The notes below the pieces were generated by a model. It was not told where the DNA came from. It searched no databases and saw nothing but the letters and a program-made list of their open reading frames with translations. A stretch of 64,000 nucleotides of DNA from Sphingobacteriales bacterium 46-32 (GTDB taxonomy: Bacteria > Bacteroidota > Bacteroidia > Chitinophagales > Chitinophagaceae): assembly GCA_001898485.1 (NCBI GenBank), contig MKTY01000009.1, positions 1 through 64,000 on the forward strand. Direction: 5' to 3'. Below are positions 15,088 through 23,549 of the stretch, piece by piece (positions within the stretch are counted from its first letter, which is position 1; each line of letters begins with the position of its first letter). A program made the translations under genes and the position numbers.

Positions 15088-15681
15088 TTAGAATAGTTTC
15101 AGACCGATACCAGCCTGTATTCCCTGTACCGACCACTTATGTACTCCGGTAATATTGTTTACATCACTCAGACCGTATTTGTACCGCACATAAAAATGAA
15201 CCGGTTTGAGTTGTATTTCTGTTCCCAGCACAGCTGTGCGGCCAGCGTTACGAAACACACGTTGTGTACTTTTCAACAGTTTAGAGTCTTCTTCGGATAC
15301 AAAAGAAAATTCCATACCCGCCTGCAGTCCCAGTTTGGGCAGTAACTGATATTGCACCAGAACCGGTATATGTAAACTGGATAAATAGACATCGGGATTA
15401 TAACCCGAAGACCGGACCTGGTTTACGTAATACGTTGTAAAGTTGTCTGCTGCACGGAAATGTTCAAAACTATAGTACAACCCCGGTTTTACCGACCAGC
15501 GGCCACCAATTCCATACCGTACCCAGGCTCCCAGTTCATAACCCTGCCTCAATGAAGCATCCATGCCATTGCCTTTAATGCGGCTATACAATAACGAAGA
15601 TTCGATTCCGGCCGATACCTTTTGCGAGAATGCAGTACCACTGCATAATAAAAACAATACAGAATAGAATACACCCCTCAT
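15088..15681 (-). CDS. Outer-membrane beta-barrel protein (PorT-like)
   Basis: 197 residues with a Sec signal (MRGVFYSVLFLLCSGTAFSQ) and alternating amphipathic strands such as LGAWVRYGIGGRWSVKPGLY and QPVHF-type repeats, ending in an aromatic-rich strand GIQAGIGLKLF typical of a closing barrel strand. It fits the outer-membrane beta-barrel domain family of Bacteroidota (8-10 strands). Function is unknown. It follows a repeat-rich gap and the truncated kinase on the same strand. Confidence 0.82.
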   Translation of the reverse strand: MRGVFYSVLFLLCSGTAFSQKVSAGIESSLLYSRIKGNGMDASLRQGYELGAWVRYGIGGRWSVKPGLYYSFEHFRAADNFTTYYVNQVRSSGYNPDVYLSSLHIPVLVQYQLLPKLGLQAGMEFSFVSEEDSKLLKSTQRVFRNAGRTAVLGTEIQLKPVHFYVRYKYGLSDVNNITGVHKWSVQGIQAGIGLKLF

Positions 15682-15771
15682 TTTTCAATTTTCGCGCAAA
15701 CTATTTCTTCGTTACGCTAAAAAAATGTTAGGGTCGACAGATCAGTTGCTGGTATCGATGGATGAGGTAAA

Positions 15772-15859
15772 AGGTATAAAAAGTATAAAAAGTATAAAAA
15801 GTATAAAAGTATAAAAGTATAAAAGTATAAAGGGTATAAAGAGTATAAAGGGTTTAAAG
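15772..15859. repeat. GTATAAAG-type tract, ten or so units
   Basis: About ten head-to-tail units of 8-9 bases, from GGTATAAAA through repeated AGTATAAAA to GGTTTAAAG. This is the longest array of this family in the window. It is not paired with an inverted arm here. Confidence 0.85.
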
Positions 15860-15898
15860 CGTAGTGAACTTTACAGACAAAGGCAAAAAAATGTACAA

Positions 15899-15972
15899 CT
15901 GTCCACTGTCATCTGTCAACTGTCAACTGTCATCTGTCATCTGTCATCTGTCAACTGTCCACTGTCCACTAT
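15899..15972. repeat. 7-bp CTGTCAA-type tract entering a kinase gene
   Basis: Ten units on a 7-base period (CTGTCAA, CTGTCAT, CTGTCCA variants). The right end lies inside the minus-strand kinase gene and encodes its last residues and stop. The opposite-strand equivalent occurs at 63882-63951, directly after the DUF58 gene. Relative to gene direction both read GACAGTTGACAGTGG. Confidence 0.88.
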
Positions 15973-16707
15973 CTCTTCAGCATCCGTTATTGTTGTTTCC
16001 AGCTCAATGAGCAGGTTGCTGTCGCTTCGCGCCCGCTGCAAAGCTATGTAGTTGCGGAGATAAGCAGCTTCCTTTTCCAGGTCCACCCAGTCCACATCAG
16101 CCTCATAAAGATTGTAGCGGAGCAGATCGGCAAACTGCAGTAAGATATTCCTGGCCTCCTGGTTGTTGCGGTCAATTGACCCATAAATAGTATTGAGGCC
16201 ATTAAACAGAAAATGCGGATTGATCTGCGCACGCAGGTATTTCAATTCGGTCTGCAACTGGTGTATCTGGACATTCTTTACCTGTTGCCGCTGCTGATGC
16301 CATTTGAGCGCATAGAAGAGAAGAATAGACATAACAACGAACCAGAGCGCATTCAGAAAATTCCAGTGCAGATAAGAATCGATTGTCATAGGTTCATCGG
16401 GCCATACCTGTGCATCCCAGTATTGCTGATTCAGGCTTCGGAGCCAGGTATACAAAAAAAGAATGCCCAACAGACCTGCGATGTATAAAAAGATACGCTT
16501 TTTTTCCAGCAGCATGGGTATCAGGATACGGATGTTGGCAAACAGCAGCAGGCCAATCATGCTGAAAAATAAAAGGAGCGGCTGTAATGACCATAGAAAA
16601 CCTTTTCGCATGATCCAGCCCCGCGAGTCCATGATGCCGTAAATAATATAGACGCCCCAAAAGAGCCAGTAAAACAGGTTTCCCTTTTTAAAACAGGAAC
16701 GTAACAC
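15937..16707 (-). pseudogene. Truncated LytS-type histidine kinase
   Basis: 256 residues. The N-terminal half has four membrane helices (about 12-28, 41-58, 72-90, 115-133). It is followed by the His_kinase domain with His165 in AQINPHFLFNGLNTIYGSI and the YLRNYIALQRAR segment. The HATPase_c domain that should follow (about 100 residues) is missing. Instead the frame runs into the 7-bp repeat tract, which encodes the tail IVDSGQLTDDR and the stop. Without an ATP-binding domain it cannot autophosphorylate. The LytTR regulator normally next door is also absent. A deletion with repeat involvement is the likely cause. Confidence 0.85.
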
Positions 16708-16732
16708 TACTAAGGTTTATATGATCTAAAAT

Positions 16733-18043
16733 TTATTTATCGACTGCTCCGCCGGTTTCTTCCAGCTTTTTTTTGATAAGATCTGCCATGGCTTCCCTTT
16801 TGAAAAAAATAGCCCAGCCCAGTCCGGTTCCCTGGTATATGGTATCCTGCAGCGACAGATCAACACCGGCAGACAATGCCAGCCTGGCCAGCTCCAGGTC
16901 ATTTCGTTCGGCAGCTACATGCAGCAGTGTGCCATTCCATTCGTAATACCGTCTGTTTACCTCTTGCGGGTCGTGTGCCAGCAATTCGGCTGCCTGCTGC
17001 CGCCAGCCCAGGTCCCAGGCATCGAGTGCGGAGTAATGTGCTCCTTTGCTGACGAGCCATTTTGCTGCAGTGGGTTGTTTGCAATATGCAGCCAGTTGTA
17101 TCAGACTCATTTTATTGATCAGTGGGGTATTGAGTTCTTCAGTGCTGAGTTGGTTGCTTATTGCATCGAGTGCGGCTATGTCTCCCCGGCCGGTAGCTTC
17201 TGCAATTTTTACTAAGGCTGGAGAATGTGGATGTGTAATGAAGCGTTGCCCCATGAGCCACCAGGTGAGGCCATAGCCGATAATACGAAAGCCCAGTTGC
17301 TGATATACAGGACGACCCATATCATTGGCATTAAGCGTTGCATAGGTATATCCTTTTTTCCGGGCATATGCACAGACAGCATGTACAAGTGCTTTTCCTA
17401 TGCCTCGTTTGCGATAAGCCGGCAAGACTCCTACGTTATAAATGCCGGCATTACCGAGCGGCCCTGCAGTAAGAAACAAACAGGTTTGGCCTACAATAGT
17501 ATTATTCAGTACGGCAAGAAAGCGCTGAGCTTTTTCGGGAAATGCCTGCAACAGTGGCCCCGACATATACCCATTGTCATCGCCGTAAGGCATGCCACTG
17601 ATATCGGCAATGGAAGTATTGTTATCGGCTGTGATCTGCAGGCCCGCAGGTACGGTATAGTCTTCAGGTAACTGCTGCAGATGGAGTGCCATCCAGCAGG
17701 GTTGCCAGCCGGGTTGAAAGCCGCGGGCCAGCAACCTGATACCCAGATCGGCCGGCTGGGCAGGCGCCAGCGACCAGCATCCCACACCATTGGGGATGTG
17801 GCTCCGGTAATATTCCATCAGTTGATCAAGTACTGCATCAGCTGTTTCCTCATTCAACTGCGGGAAAACAATTTCTGCGCCATTGCCTTTTCCCGTATAG
17901 GTCCAGGTAAGACCGCTAGCAGACGTTACTTCACCGCCTTTTATCACCGCGTTTAAATGAAACAACTCGCGGTGATTGTCAGCAGCGGCCTGCTGCAGCT
18001 GAGCAGAATCTGCCTGCATTAACAGGGAAGAATCAGGTTCCAT
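16733..18043 (-). CDS. GNAT acetyltransferase fused to ankyrin repeats
   Basis: 436 residues. Residues about 130-270 form a GNAT N-acetyltransferase, with the acetyl-CoA loop in VGVLPAYRKRGIGKALVHA (205-223) and the following VYQQLGFRIIGYG strand. Residues about 275-430 contain three to four ankyrin repeats (LIQLAAYCKQPTAAKWLVSKGA, TLLHVAAERNDLELARLALSAG). The acceptor substrate is unknown, and the ankyrin part suggests a protein partner or target. No signal peptide, so cytoplasmic. TAGATTTG (18049-18056) lies 5 bases before the ATG. It is not obviously linked to the truncated kinase 25 bases downstream. Confidence 0.9.
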   Translation of the reverse strand: MEPDSSLLMQADSAQLQQAAADNHRELFHLNAVIKGGEVTSASGLTWTYTGKGNGAEIVFPQLNEETADAVLDQLMEYYRSHIPNGVGCWSLAPAQPADLGIRLLARGFQPGWQPCWMALHLQQLPEDYTVPAGLQITADNNTSIADISGMPYGDDNGYMSGPLLQAFPEKAQRFLAVLNNTIVGQTCLFLTAGPLGNAGIYNVGVLPAYRKRGIGKALVHAVCAYARKKGYTYATLNANDMGRPVYQQLGFRIIGYGLTWWLMGQRFITHPHSPALVKIAEATGRGDIAALDAISNQLSTEELNTPLINKMSLIQLAAYCKQPTAAKWLVSKGAHYSALDAWDLGWRQQAAELLAHDPQEVNRRYYEWNGTLLHVAAERNDLELARLALSAGVDLSLQDTIYQGTGLGWAIFFKREAMADLIKKKLEETGGAVDK

Positions 18044-18048
18044 ACCAT

Positions 18049-18056
18049 CAAATCTA
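18049..18056 (-). promoter_or_regulatory. TAnnTTTG -7 element of the GNAT-ankyrin gene
   Basis: TAGATTTG on the minus strand, 5 bases upstream of the ATG at 18043. It repeats the start-proximal geometry seen at 1296, 6116 and elsewhere. Confidence 0.5.
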
Positions 18057-18312
18057 GCCGAAAATTGGTTTTCATAAATGAACGAATTTTATCTGTTGCA
18101 GGCTTTCACGGCAAATAGTAGGCTTGTGTAAATTTTTAGGCTGGCTGTCATAAATCTTTTTTTGCTAATCCGGTTTGGAAGAATATTGAGGGCGATTGAT
18201 CGTGCGGTTGTACAGGATCCGGTATAACCGTTAATTTTATAAGGGTGTCAGGCATGACAGGTTTTTTGGTGAAAGGCCGGCATTTTATTATTCAGTAAGA
18301 AGTGTGCAAAAC

Positions 18313-18711
18313 ATGGAAATAACAAAAACGATTTTTAAAGGAGCCTGGCCTTATCAGAAAGATGCCATGAGTCTGCCGGTTGCCAGCGTTGACGAGGCTG
18401 TTTCTTTTTATGAAACGGTAATGGGTTTTTCGCAGACAGGAAAAGAGGAAAAGCCTTTTCGCAGGATCCTGTTAAAACGGGATGCCGTACAAATAGGGTT
18501 GGCTGAAAATAGCGGTGATCCCGCGCAGGATGGTTGTTTTTTTGAAGTAGATAATGTGGAAATGGCCTTTACCGAAATGAAGGCACGTGGCCTGCAACGG
18601 GACACAGCGGATTATGACTGGCAACGTTATGGAGATACATTATGGAAAGTATTTTTTGTAGTAGCGCCGGATGGGCTTTGTTATTGTATAGGTGAGCGGC
18701 AGCCCGGATGA
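18313..18711 (+). CDS. VOC (glyoxalase/bleomycin-resistance) family protein
   Basis: 132 residues from the ATG at 18313; a GTG three codons upstream is possible. VOC fold: LPVASVDEAVSFYETVMGF at the N-terminus, the LLKRDAVQIGLAE strand, CFFEVDNVEMAFTEMKARG and a closing VVAPDGLCYCIGE strand. Members bind a divalent metal and catalyse isomerisations, dioxygenation or drug sequestration; the specific activity is unknown. It is convergent with the M48 peptidase gene, and a GGTAAAA-type repeat tract begins at its stop. Confidence 0.88.
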   Translation: MEITKTIFKGAWPYQKDAMSLPVASVDEAVSFYETVMGFSQTGKEEKPFRRILLKRDAVQIGLAENSGDPAQDGCFFEVDNVEMAFTEMKARGLQRDTADYDWQRYGDTLWKVFFVVAPDGLCYCIGERQPG

Positions 18712-18801
18712 TAGGAGAGAGGGAAGAGGGTAGAAGGTAAAAGGCATAGTTTCAATATGTATTCGTAATAGCCTTCTGTCTTCGAGCTTTTACCTTCCAC
18801 C
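18711..18801. repeat. 7-bp GGTAAAA-type tract in inverted pair between convergent genes
   Basis: The left side runs GGAGAGA, GGGAAGA, GGGTAGA, AGGTAAA on a 7-base period. GGTAGAAGGTAAAAG (18729-18743) pairs with CTTTTACCTTCCACC (18787-18801), 14 of 15 positions. The right arm contains the TAA stop and last Gly-Gly-Arg codons of the M48 peptidase. The same unit family appears at 52022-52260. Confidence 0.78.
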
Positions 18802-19602
18802 TTTAATCTCAGTAATCAATGCAGTGAGATCCCTGATCCTTCTCTCATTGCTGGGATGGGTGGAGAGAAACTCCGGTGTTTTCTGTTGGTTGAGTGCCGA
18901 CATACGCTGCCAGAACGGAACAGCGGCGTCGATATCGTAACCGGCCATATGCATAAAGATCAGTCCCAGTTTGTCGGCTTCCGTTTCCTGCATGCGGCTG
19001 TTGGGCAGTGCGAGAGCCAGGTTGCTGCCTACCATATAAAGTCCCAGGAATAAAAGCTGTGTCTGTTCCTTTTTTTCTTTCAGTGCTTCCTGCAGTACGA
19101 GTCCGCCCATATTGATGAGCAACCCCTGGCTCATACGTTCATTGCCATGGCGGGCAATGGCATGTGCAATCTCGTGTCCCATTACTACAGCCAGTCCTTC
19201 TTCGGTTTGTGTTACAGGTAGCAGGCCGGTATATACGACTACCTTACCGCCGGGCATACACCAGGCATTTACGATTGGCTCGTCAATGGTATTGTATTCC
19301 CATTTAAAACTCTTCAGTTCTTTCTGCATCCCTTTCTCCTGCAGGTATTGCTCCACTGCCTGTTGAATGCGTGATCCTACACGGGCCACTTGTTGTGTGC
19401 GTTCATCTGTAACAGGCAATGTGCGACTGATTTTTACCACCGAGTCGTATTGCGCAAATGACAACTCTTTGATCATAAAATCGGGAACCAGGTTGAGTTG
19501 CCGGCGACCTGTTACCGGTACTTTTTTGCAGGCTGTTAAATTCGTGGCCAATATGGTGATACATATCAGACCTTTTGCCAGCTTATGTTTAAATAAGGCC
19601 AT
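18790..19602 (-). CDS. M48-family metallopeptidase lipoprotein
   Basis: 270 residues from the ATG at 19602, giving a lipoprotein signal with lipidated Cys25 (NLTAC). The zinc site is HEIAH (143-147) with third ligand Glu206 in QETEAD. The fold matches the BepA/LoiP-like periplasmic M48 proteases that survey outer-membrane protein assembly, which is the likely role here. The longer 20-codon frame lacks a proper signal. The final codons and stop are supplied by a repeat arm shared with the convergent VOC gene. A 14-base motif AAAATCACTGTTTT lies about 60 bases upstream. Confidence 0.93.
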   Translation of the reverse strand: MALFKHKLAKGLICITILATNLTACKKVPVTGRRQLNLVPDFMIKELSFAQYDSVVKISRTLPVTDERTQQVARVGSRIQQAVEQYLQEKGMQKELKSFKWEYNTIDEPIVNAWCMPGGKVVVYTGLLPVTQTEEGLAVVMGHEIAHAIARHGNERMSQGLLINMGGLVLQEALKEKKEQTQLLFLGLYMVGSNLALALPNSRMQETEADKLGLIFMHMAGYDIDAAVPFWQRMSALNQQKTPEFLSTHPSNERRIRDLTALITEIKGGR

Positions 19603-19702
19603 GGGGACATTTATTGTTCGGCGTAAAAATGGAAAAATGTTTGCTTTAGCCGACTCCTCCAAAACAGTGATTTTAGTCCGATGATCAGGGGATACGCCTA
19701 TT

Positions 19703-19729
19703 AAAAAGCCCCCTCCGGAGAACCGGAGG
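19703..19729 (-). terminator. Terminator of the M16 peptidase gene
   Basis: CCTCCGG-AGAA-CCGGAGG is a perfect 7-bp stem with a run of five T residues on the minus strand. It lies about 60 bases after the M16 stop and upstream of the M48 gene's start. Confidence 0.8.
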
Positions 19730-19790
19730 AGGCATAAGCCTTTTTATAAAGGCTCCACACATGCGAGAAAGAGCGGTTGGATGCGTTCGT

Positions 19791-22595
19791 TTATTCAGGG
19801 TTCATCACAGCTTTGAGTTTGCTGCAGTTGCCCAGAAATTTTCGGGCAACCCCGGTAATATCATCTTTGGTAATAGCCTGTGTTCTGGCAGCGTAATCGG
19901 TGATGGCTTTAGGGTCAACGGAATAACTATATTGTAGTTCGAGCGTATTGGCCCAGTAACCATTTGTTTTGCGCTGAGTCTCCAGCATTTTGATTCGCTG
20001 GGCTTTTGCCTTGTTGAGGTCTTCTTCATCCCAGTCGCCTTTTATTATCTGCTCAATCAGGCCATCAAAAGCTGCGATGATCTTTTCGGTATTGGCAGGC
20101 AGTGCCGACACAATAAGTGCCAGGTTGTATTCACCAACAGGAAGGCGCTGCAGGGAAGAAGAAACAGCCGGTGCGTAGGTGTTGCCCATTTCTTCGCGAA
20201 GTTTTTTATTGGCCTGTATCTGCAGCATTTCGCTTAGCAGCGAGAAGCAAAGCACTTCACGATCGGTTATGTCCGATAGTTTCCCATAGTAAGCGCGGTT
20301 GATCTCCGATTTATTTTCTTTTCCCATCCGGAAACTGAAGCTATTATCGCCGGCAATAGCGGATGGAACATTTTCCCTGTTTAGTACCACAGGCTGAGCA
20401 CCAGTGGGTATGCTGGCTACATATTTTTCAATCAAAGGAAGGAACGCCGATTCATCAATATTGCCGGAAAATGTGAGTACCAGACCATTGAGGTTGCCTG
20501 TTATTTTTTTATACAAATTTTTGAGCTCATCGGGTTTCAGTTTTAGTATATTTTCGGCAACAGGAAAACCATTAATCCGGTTGGAGTAGTTGTATCTTAC
20601 CTGATTGAGCGTGTCTGCAAATTTCATCGATGGATTTTTGAGCATATTACCAAACTGACTGGCAAGTGCCGACTGAATTCCCTTAAAATCTTCCGGATCA
20701 AAATTTACGTCTGTGAGACGGAGGTAAAGCAGTTGAAAAAACGTTTCCAGGTCTTTCGCGCTGCAGCCACCGGATAGGAGGAGTTGGGTAGGCAGCAGGT
20801 TAATACCAACCCGTGCATCCACTCCGCTCAGCACTTTCGGCATATCGCCTGCCTTTACCTTACCCACTCCGAGTGCGGCTACAAGCATAAGATTGCGCGA
20901 AAGCATAATTTCTTCCGGTGTATAATTGGTGCAGCCACCCCACTGACTGCCTTTGAACACTATTTCATCATTTTTGAAATCCGTTATTTTATAAATAATC
21001 TTAATGCCATTGGAAAGAGTGAGGGTGGTGCTTTCAAAATCTGGGTTGGTAGTACGGTCTGTTACCGATCCCGGCTCTGGTGTCGTTTCCATCAGACGGT
21101 CAGCCACTTTTGTTTCTGCATAAGCGGTTACTTTTTGCTTGGTGGCCAGGTCAAATTCCTGTAGCAGTTCAGCTGCTGAAGTGCTGTTTTTCTGGGCATC
21201 TGTAGTATTATACAGGATAAATACCGTTTTTTTTAAGTCAAGTAATTTAACCCGGTCATTAATCTCGCTTAGTGTAAGTTGCGTAAGCATTTTTTGAACA
21301 AAGGCATGTTCTGCAACGATACCTGGTGAAGGCTCCTTGTACAGAAAATGTTCGATATACTCACCTGCATAAAGCGCCGATTCCGTTTTTCCCCTTTCGG
21401 CCAGACCCTCGTCATAAAATTTAATCATAGTTTTCCTGGCGCGTTCCAATTCGGGCCCGGTAAACCCATACTGCTGAGCTTTTAATACTTCAGCTACCAA
21501 CAGCCTGAGTGCATCTGCAGGTTTGTCTTTCACCACAGCAAAAAGATTGGAAATGGAATATCCTCTAAATGAAAGAAAACCTCCATCTGGTGTTATGGCA
21601 GCGTAGCTCAGGGGCGATTGCGGGTTCACCAGATTTTCCTGCAGCCTTCCTTTAAAGAGATCGGTAATGATACGGGAGATCATCTGTTCGTAATAGGGAC
21701 GCCAGGATCTGTCATCTTTACGAACTTTCATATCAAAGTACACACTCAGCGTATTGTTGGTGTTTTCAGGATCACTGATTACTTTTCCCTGATTTGTTTG
21801 GTGCCAGGTGATAGGTATGATATCCGGACGTTTGGGGGCATTAACTGGATTTTTCAGATCTGTAAAAAGGGTTTTTATTTTTTCTTCGGTTGCCTCGGGA
21901 TCAATATCACCCACTACGATCACAGCCATATTGTTGGGCCTGTACCAGTTGTGGTAAAAATCGGCAAATGCCTGACGCGGAGCCGTCTTGATAATCTCTT
22001 CGCGGCCAATTGGGATTCGGTTGCCGTACAGGCTGTTGTTGGTAAGTGCGGGTATGTATTGGGTAAAGGCACGCTGGCCAGCGTTCTGCCGCATGCGTTT
22101 TTCTTCAATAATAACTCCTCGTTCTTTTTCAATTTCTTCTTTATCGAGAAGAAGATTGCCTGCCCAGTCGCGCAGTACCTGGTATCCATTGTTGAGCAGT
22201 TTGGGATCATTACTGGCGATGGGAAGCATATAAATCGTATAGTCGAATCCTGTTGTGGCGTTGATATCGGCACCAAATCTGACACCGGCTTTTTCCAGAT
22301 AATTCAATAATTCTCCTTTCGGAAAATTTTTGGTGCCGTTAAATGCCATGTGTTCCAGGAAATGAGCAACACCCTGCTGATCGTCTTTCTCCAGTACGGA
22401 TCCGGCATTTACCACCAGCCGCATTTCAACCCTGTTTTCGGGCCGGGCATTTTTACGGATATAGTAAGTGAGCCCATTGGTGAGTTTCCCATATTTAACT
22501 TCCCTTTCAAGCTGAATGACGGCATTGATATCCTGCGCCAGTGGTTGCAGGTAAACAAAGGCAATGGTGATCAGCAGTAAGATTTTTTTTTTCAT
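19791..22595 (-). CDS. M16 (pitrilysin/insulinase) family zinc peptidase
   Basis: 934 residues with a signal peptide (MKKKILLLITIAFVYLQPLAQ), so periplasmic or outer-membrane associated. The inverted zinc motif is HFLEH at 78-82, with the distal ligand Glu158 in EKERGVIIEE, 76 residues on as in pitrilysins. Four M16 half-domains fit the length: an active N-terminal half and an inactive C-terminal half containing LSGGCSAKDLETFFQLLYLR. The family digests peptides in an enclosed chamber. It is transcribed alone or as the last gene of the minus-strand run from about 30 kb, and a terminator follows. Confidence 0.95.
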   Translation of the reverse strand: MKKKILLLITIAFVYLQPLAQDINAVIQLEREVKYGKLTNGLTYYIRKNARPENRVEMRLVVNAGSVLEKDDQQGVAHFLEHMAFNGTKNFPKGELLNYLEKAGVRFGADINATTGFDYTIYMLPIASNDPKLLNNGYQVLRDWAGNLLLDKEEIEKERGVIIEEKRMRQNAGQRAFTQYIPALTNNSLYGNRIPIGREEIIKTAPRQAFADFYHNWYRPNNMAVIVVGDIDPEATEEKIKTLFTDLKNPVNAPKRPDIIPITWHQTNQGKVISDPENTNNTLSVYFDMKVRKDDRSWRPYYEQMISRIITDLFKGRLQENLVNPQSPLSYAAITPDGGFLSFRGYSISNLFAVVKDKPADALRLLVAEVLKAQQYGFTGPELERARKTMIKFYDEGLAERGKTESALYAGEYIEHFLYKEPSPGIVAEHAFVQKMLTQLTLSEINDRVKLLDLKKTVFILYNTTDAQKNSTSAAELLQEFDLATKQKVTAYAETKVADRLMETTPEPGSVTDRTTNPDFESTTLTLSNGIKIIYKITDFKNDEIVFKGSQWGGCTNYTPEEIMLSRNLMLVAALGVGKVKAGDMPKVLSGVDARVGINLLPTQLLLSGGCSAKDLETFFQLLYLRLTDVNFDPEDFKGIQSALASQFGNMLKNPSMKFADTLNQVRYNYSNRINGFPVAENILKLKPDELKNLYKKITGNLNGLVLTFSGNIDESAFLPLIEKYVASIPTGAQPVVLNRENVPSAIAGDNSFSFRMGKENKSEINRAYYGKLSDITDREVLCFSLLSEMLQIQANKKLREEMGNTYAPAVSSSLQRLPVGEYNLALIVSALPANTEKIIAAFDGLIEQIIKGDWDEEDLNKAKAQRIKMLETQRKTNGYWANTLELQYSYSVDPKAITDYAARTQAITKDDITGVARKFLGNCSKLKAVMNPE

Positions 22596-22729
22596 ATTAA
22601 GTCTTCGCGATTGAGAAATGAGGAGATAATGGTTAAAGCGGTTCGACTACAAAATAGCAGCCGTTTGACAGGGCTATTTGTAAAATGCTGCTTTTCACCC
22701 GGGGAATGATCAGCGGTTATAATGCAGGT

Positions 22730-23515
22730 TTAGTTAGCGCTTGTAAGTATAAATGGTTTCATCTCCTCCGGCACTTCCATGATAGGAGGCGAACCAGCAA
22801 ACATCTGCTGCATAATCATAGTGCGCTCAGTTCGTGCATTTACGACACGGTAGCGCTCCGCATTGGGAACCGCCAATGCGGCTGCCGGATTATCGGGTAT
22901 AGAAAACTTTTCCAGCATATAAGTATTGTGAATACTTGTCACGATCGACATGTTCAGCCGATTACCTTCATTGAAAGAGATGATTACGGGTAACCCCGGA
23001 ATGTCTTTGAGTGCATAACCGATACCAGCCGGTTTGAGTATATGGCTATCTGTATACCAAACGGTAATAGCCGTACTGTCAAATGTGACAATAGCTTTTT
23101 GGCAGGACCAGCCATTGATGGTACGGGTGTCGGTGAGAAGCTCCGTTTTTCCGTCTTTCTCTTCTGCCAGCACAATATCCAGTAACTCTTTGCGACGGTA
23201 TTCTTCCTGGTAGGTAATGGAGTCATTAGCGTCGTGAATAAAAACCTGGCTGCTGGTTTTATCCGGGTCATACAAATAAGTAGTCAGTACACCGGGTCTT
23301 AATTCATTGGTGATACGCATCCTGTTGCCGGCCATGTTTATTTCGGTCGATGACAGTTTGGTTCTGATATTGCCGTTACTGGCTTCAACTGTTTTGGCCA
23401 GTTTATATTTCAGCGTAAACTCTTTTATCGGTACTGGTTGTGCTTGCAGCGAACCGGAAAAGATTGCCGGTATCGCACAGCAAAGCAGATACTGCAGGAA
23501 GTTTCTGTTGATCAT
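22730..23515 (-). CDS. Secreted GLPGLI/DUF4412-like protein
   Basis: 261 residues with a signal peptide ending SGSLQAQ. The body is beta-rich (FTLKYKLAKTVEASNGN, NRMRITNELRPGVLTTYLYD). The segment ALKDIPGLPVIISFNEG resembles the core GLPGLI motif (normally short and just before a hydrophobic strand), so I place it near the GLPGLI/DUF4412 group. These proteins are periplasmic or surface proteins of unknown role, often encoded beside TonB-receptor-like barrels. The gene lies 34 bases after the PDZ-hydrolase gene. Confidence 0.75.
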   Translation of the reverse strand: MINRNFLQYLLCCAIPAIFSGSLQAQPVPIKEFTLKYKLAKTVEASNGNIRTKLSSTEINMAGNRMRITNELRPGVLTTYLYDPDKTSSQVFIHDANDSITYQEEYRRKELLDIVLAEEKDGKTELLTDTRTINGWSCQKAIVTFDSTAITVWYTDSHILKPAGIGYALKDIPGLPVIISFNEGNRLNMSIVTSIHNTYMLEKFSIPDNPAAALAVPNAERYRVVNARTERTMIMQQMFAGSPPIMEVPEEMKPFILTSAN

Positions 23516-23549
23516 TTAATAACAGTTTCGTTTTCGGACCTGATGACGG

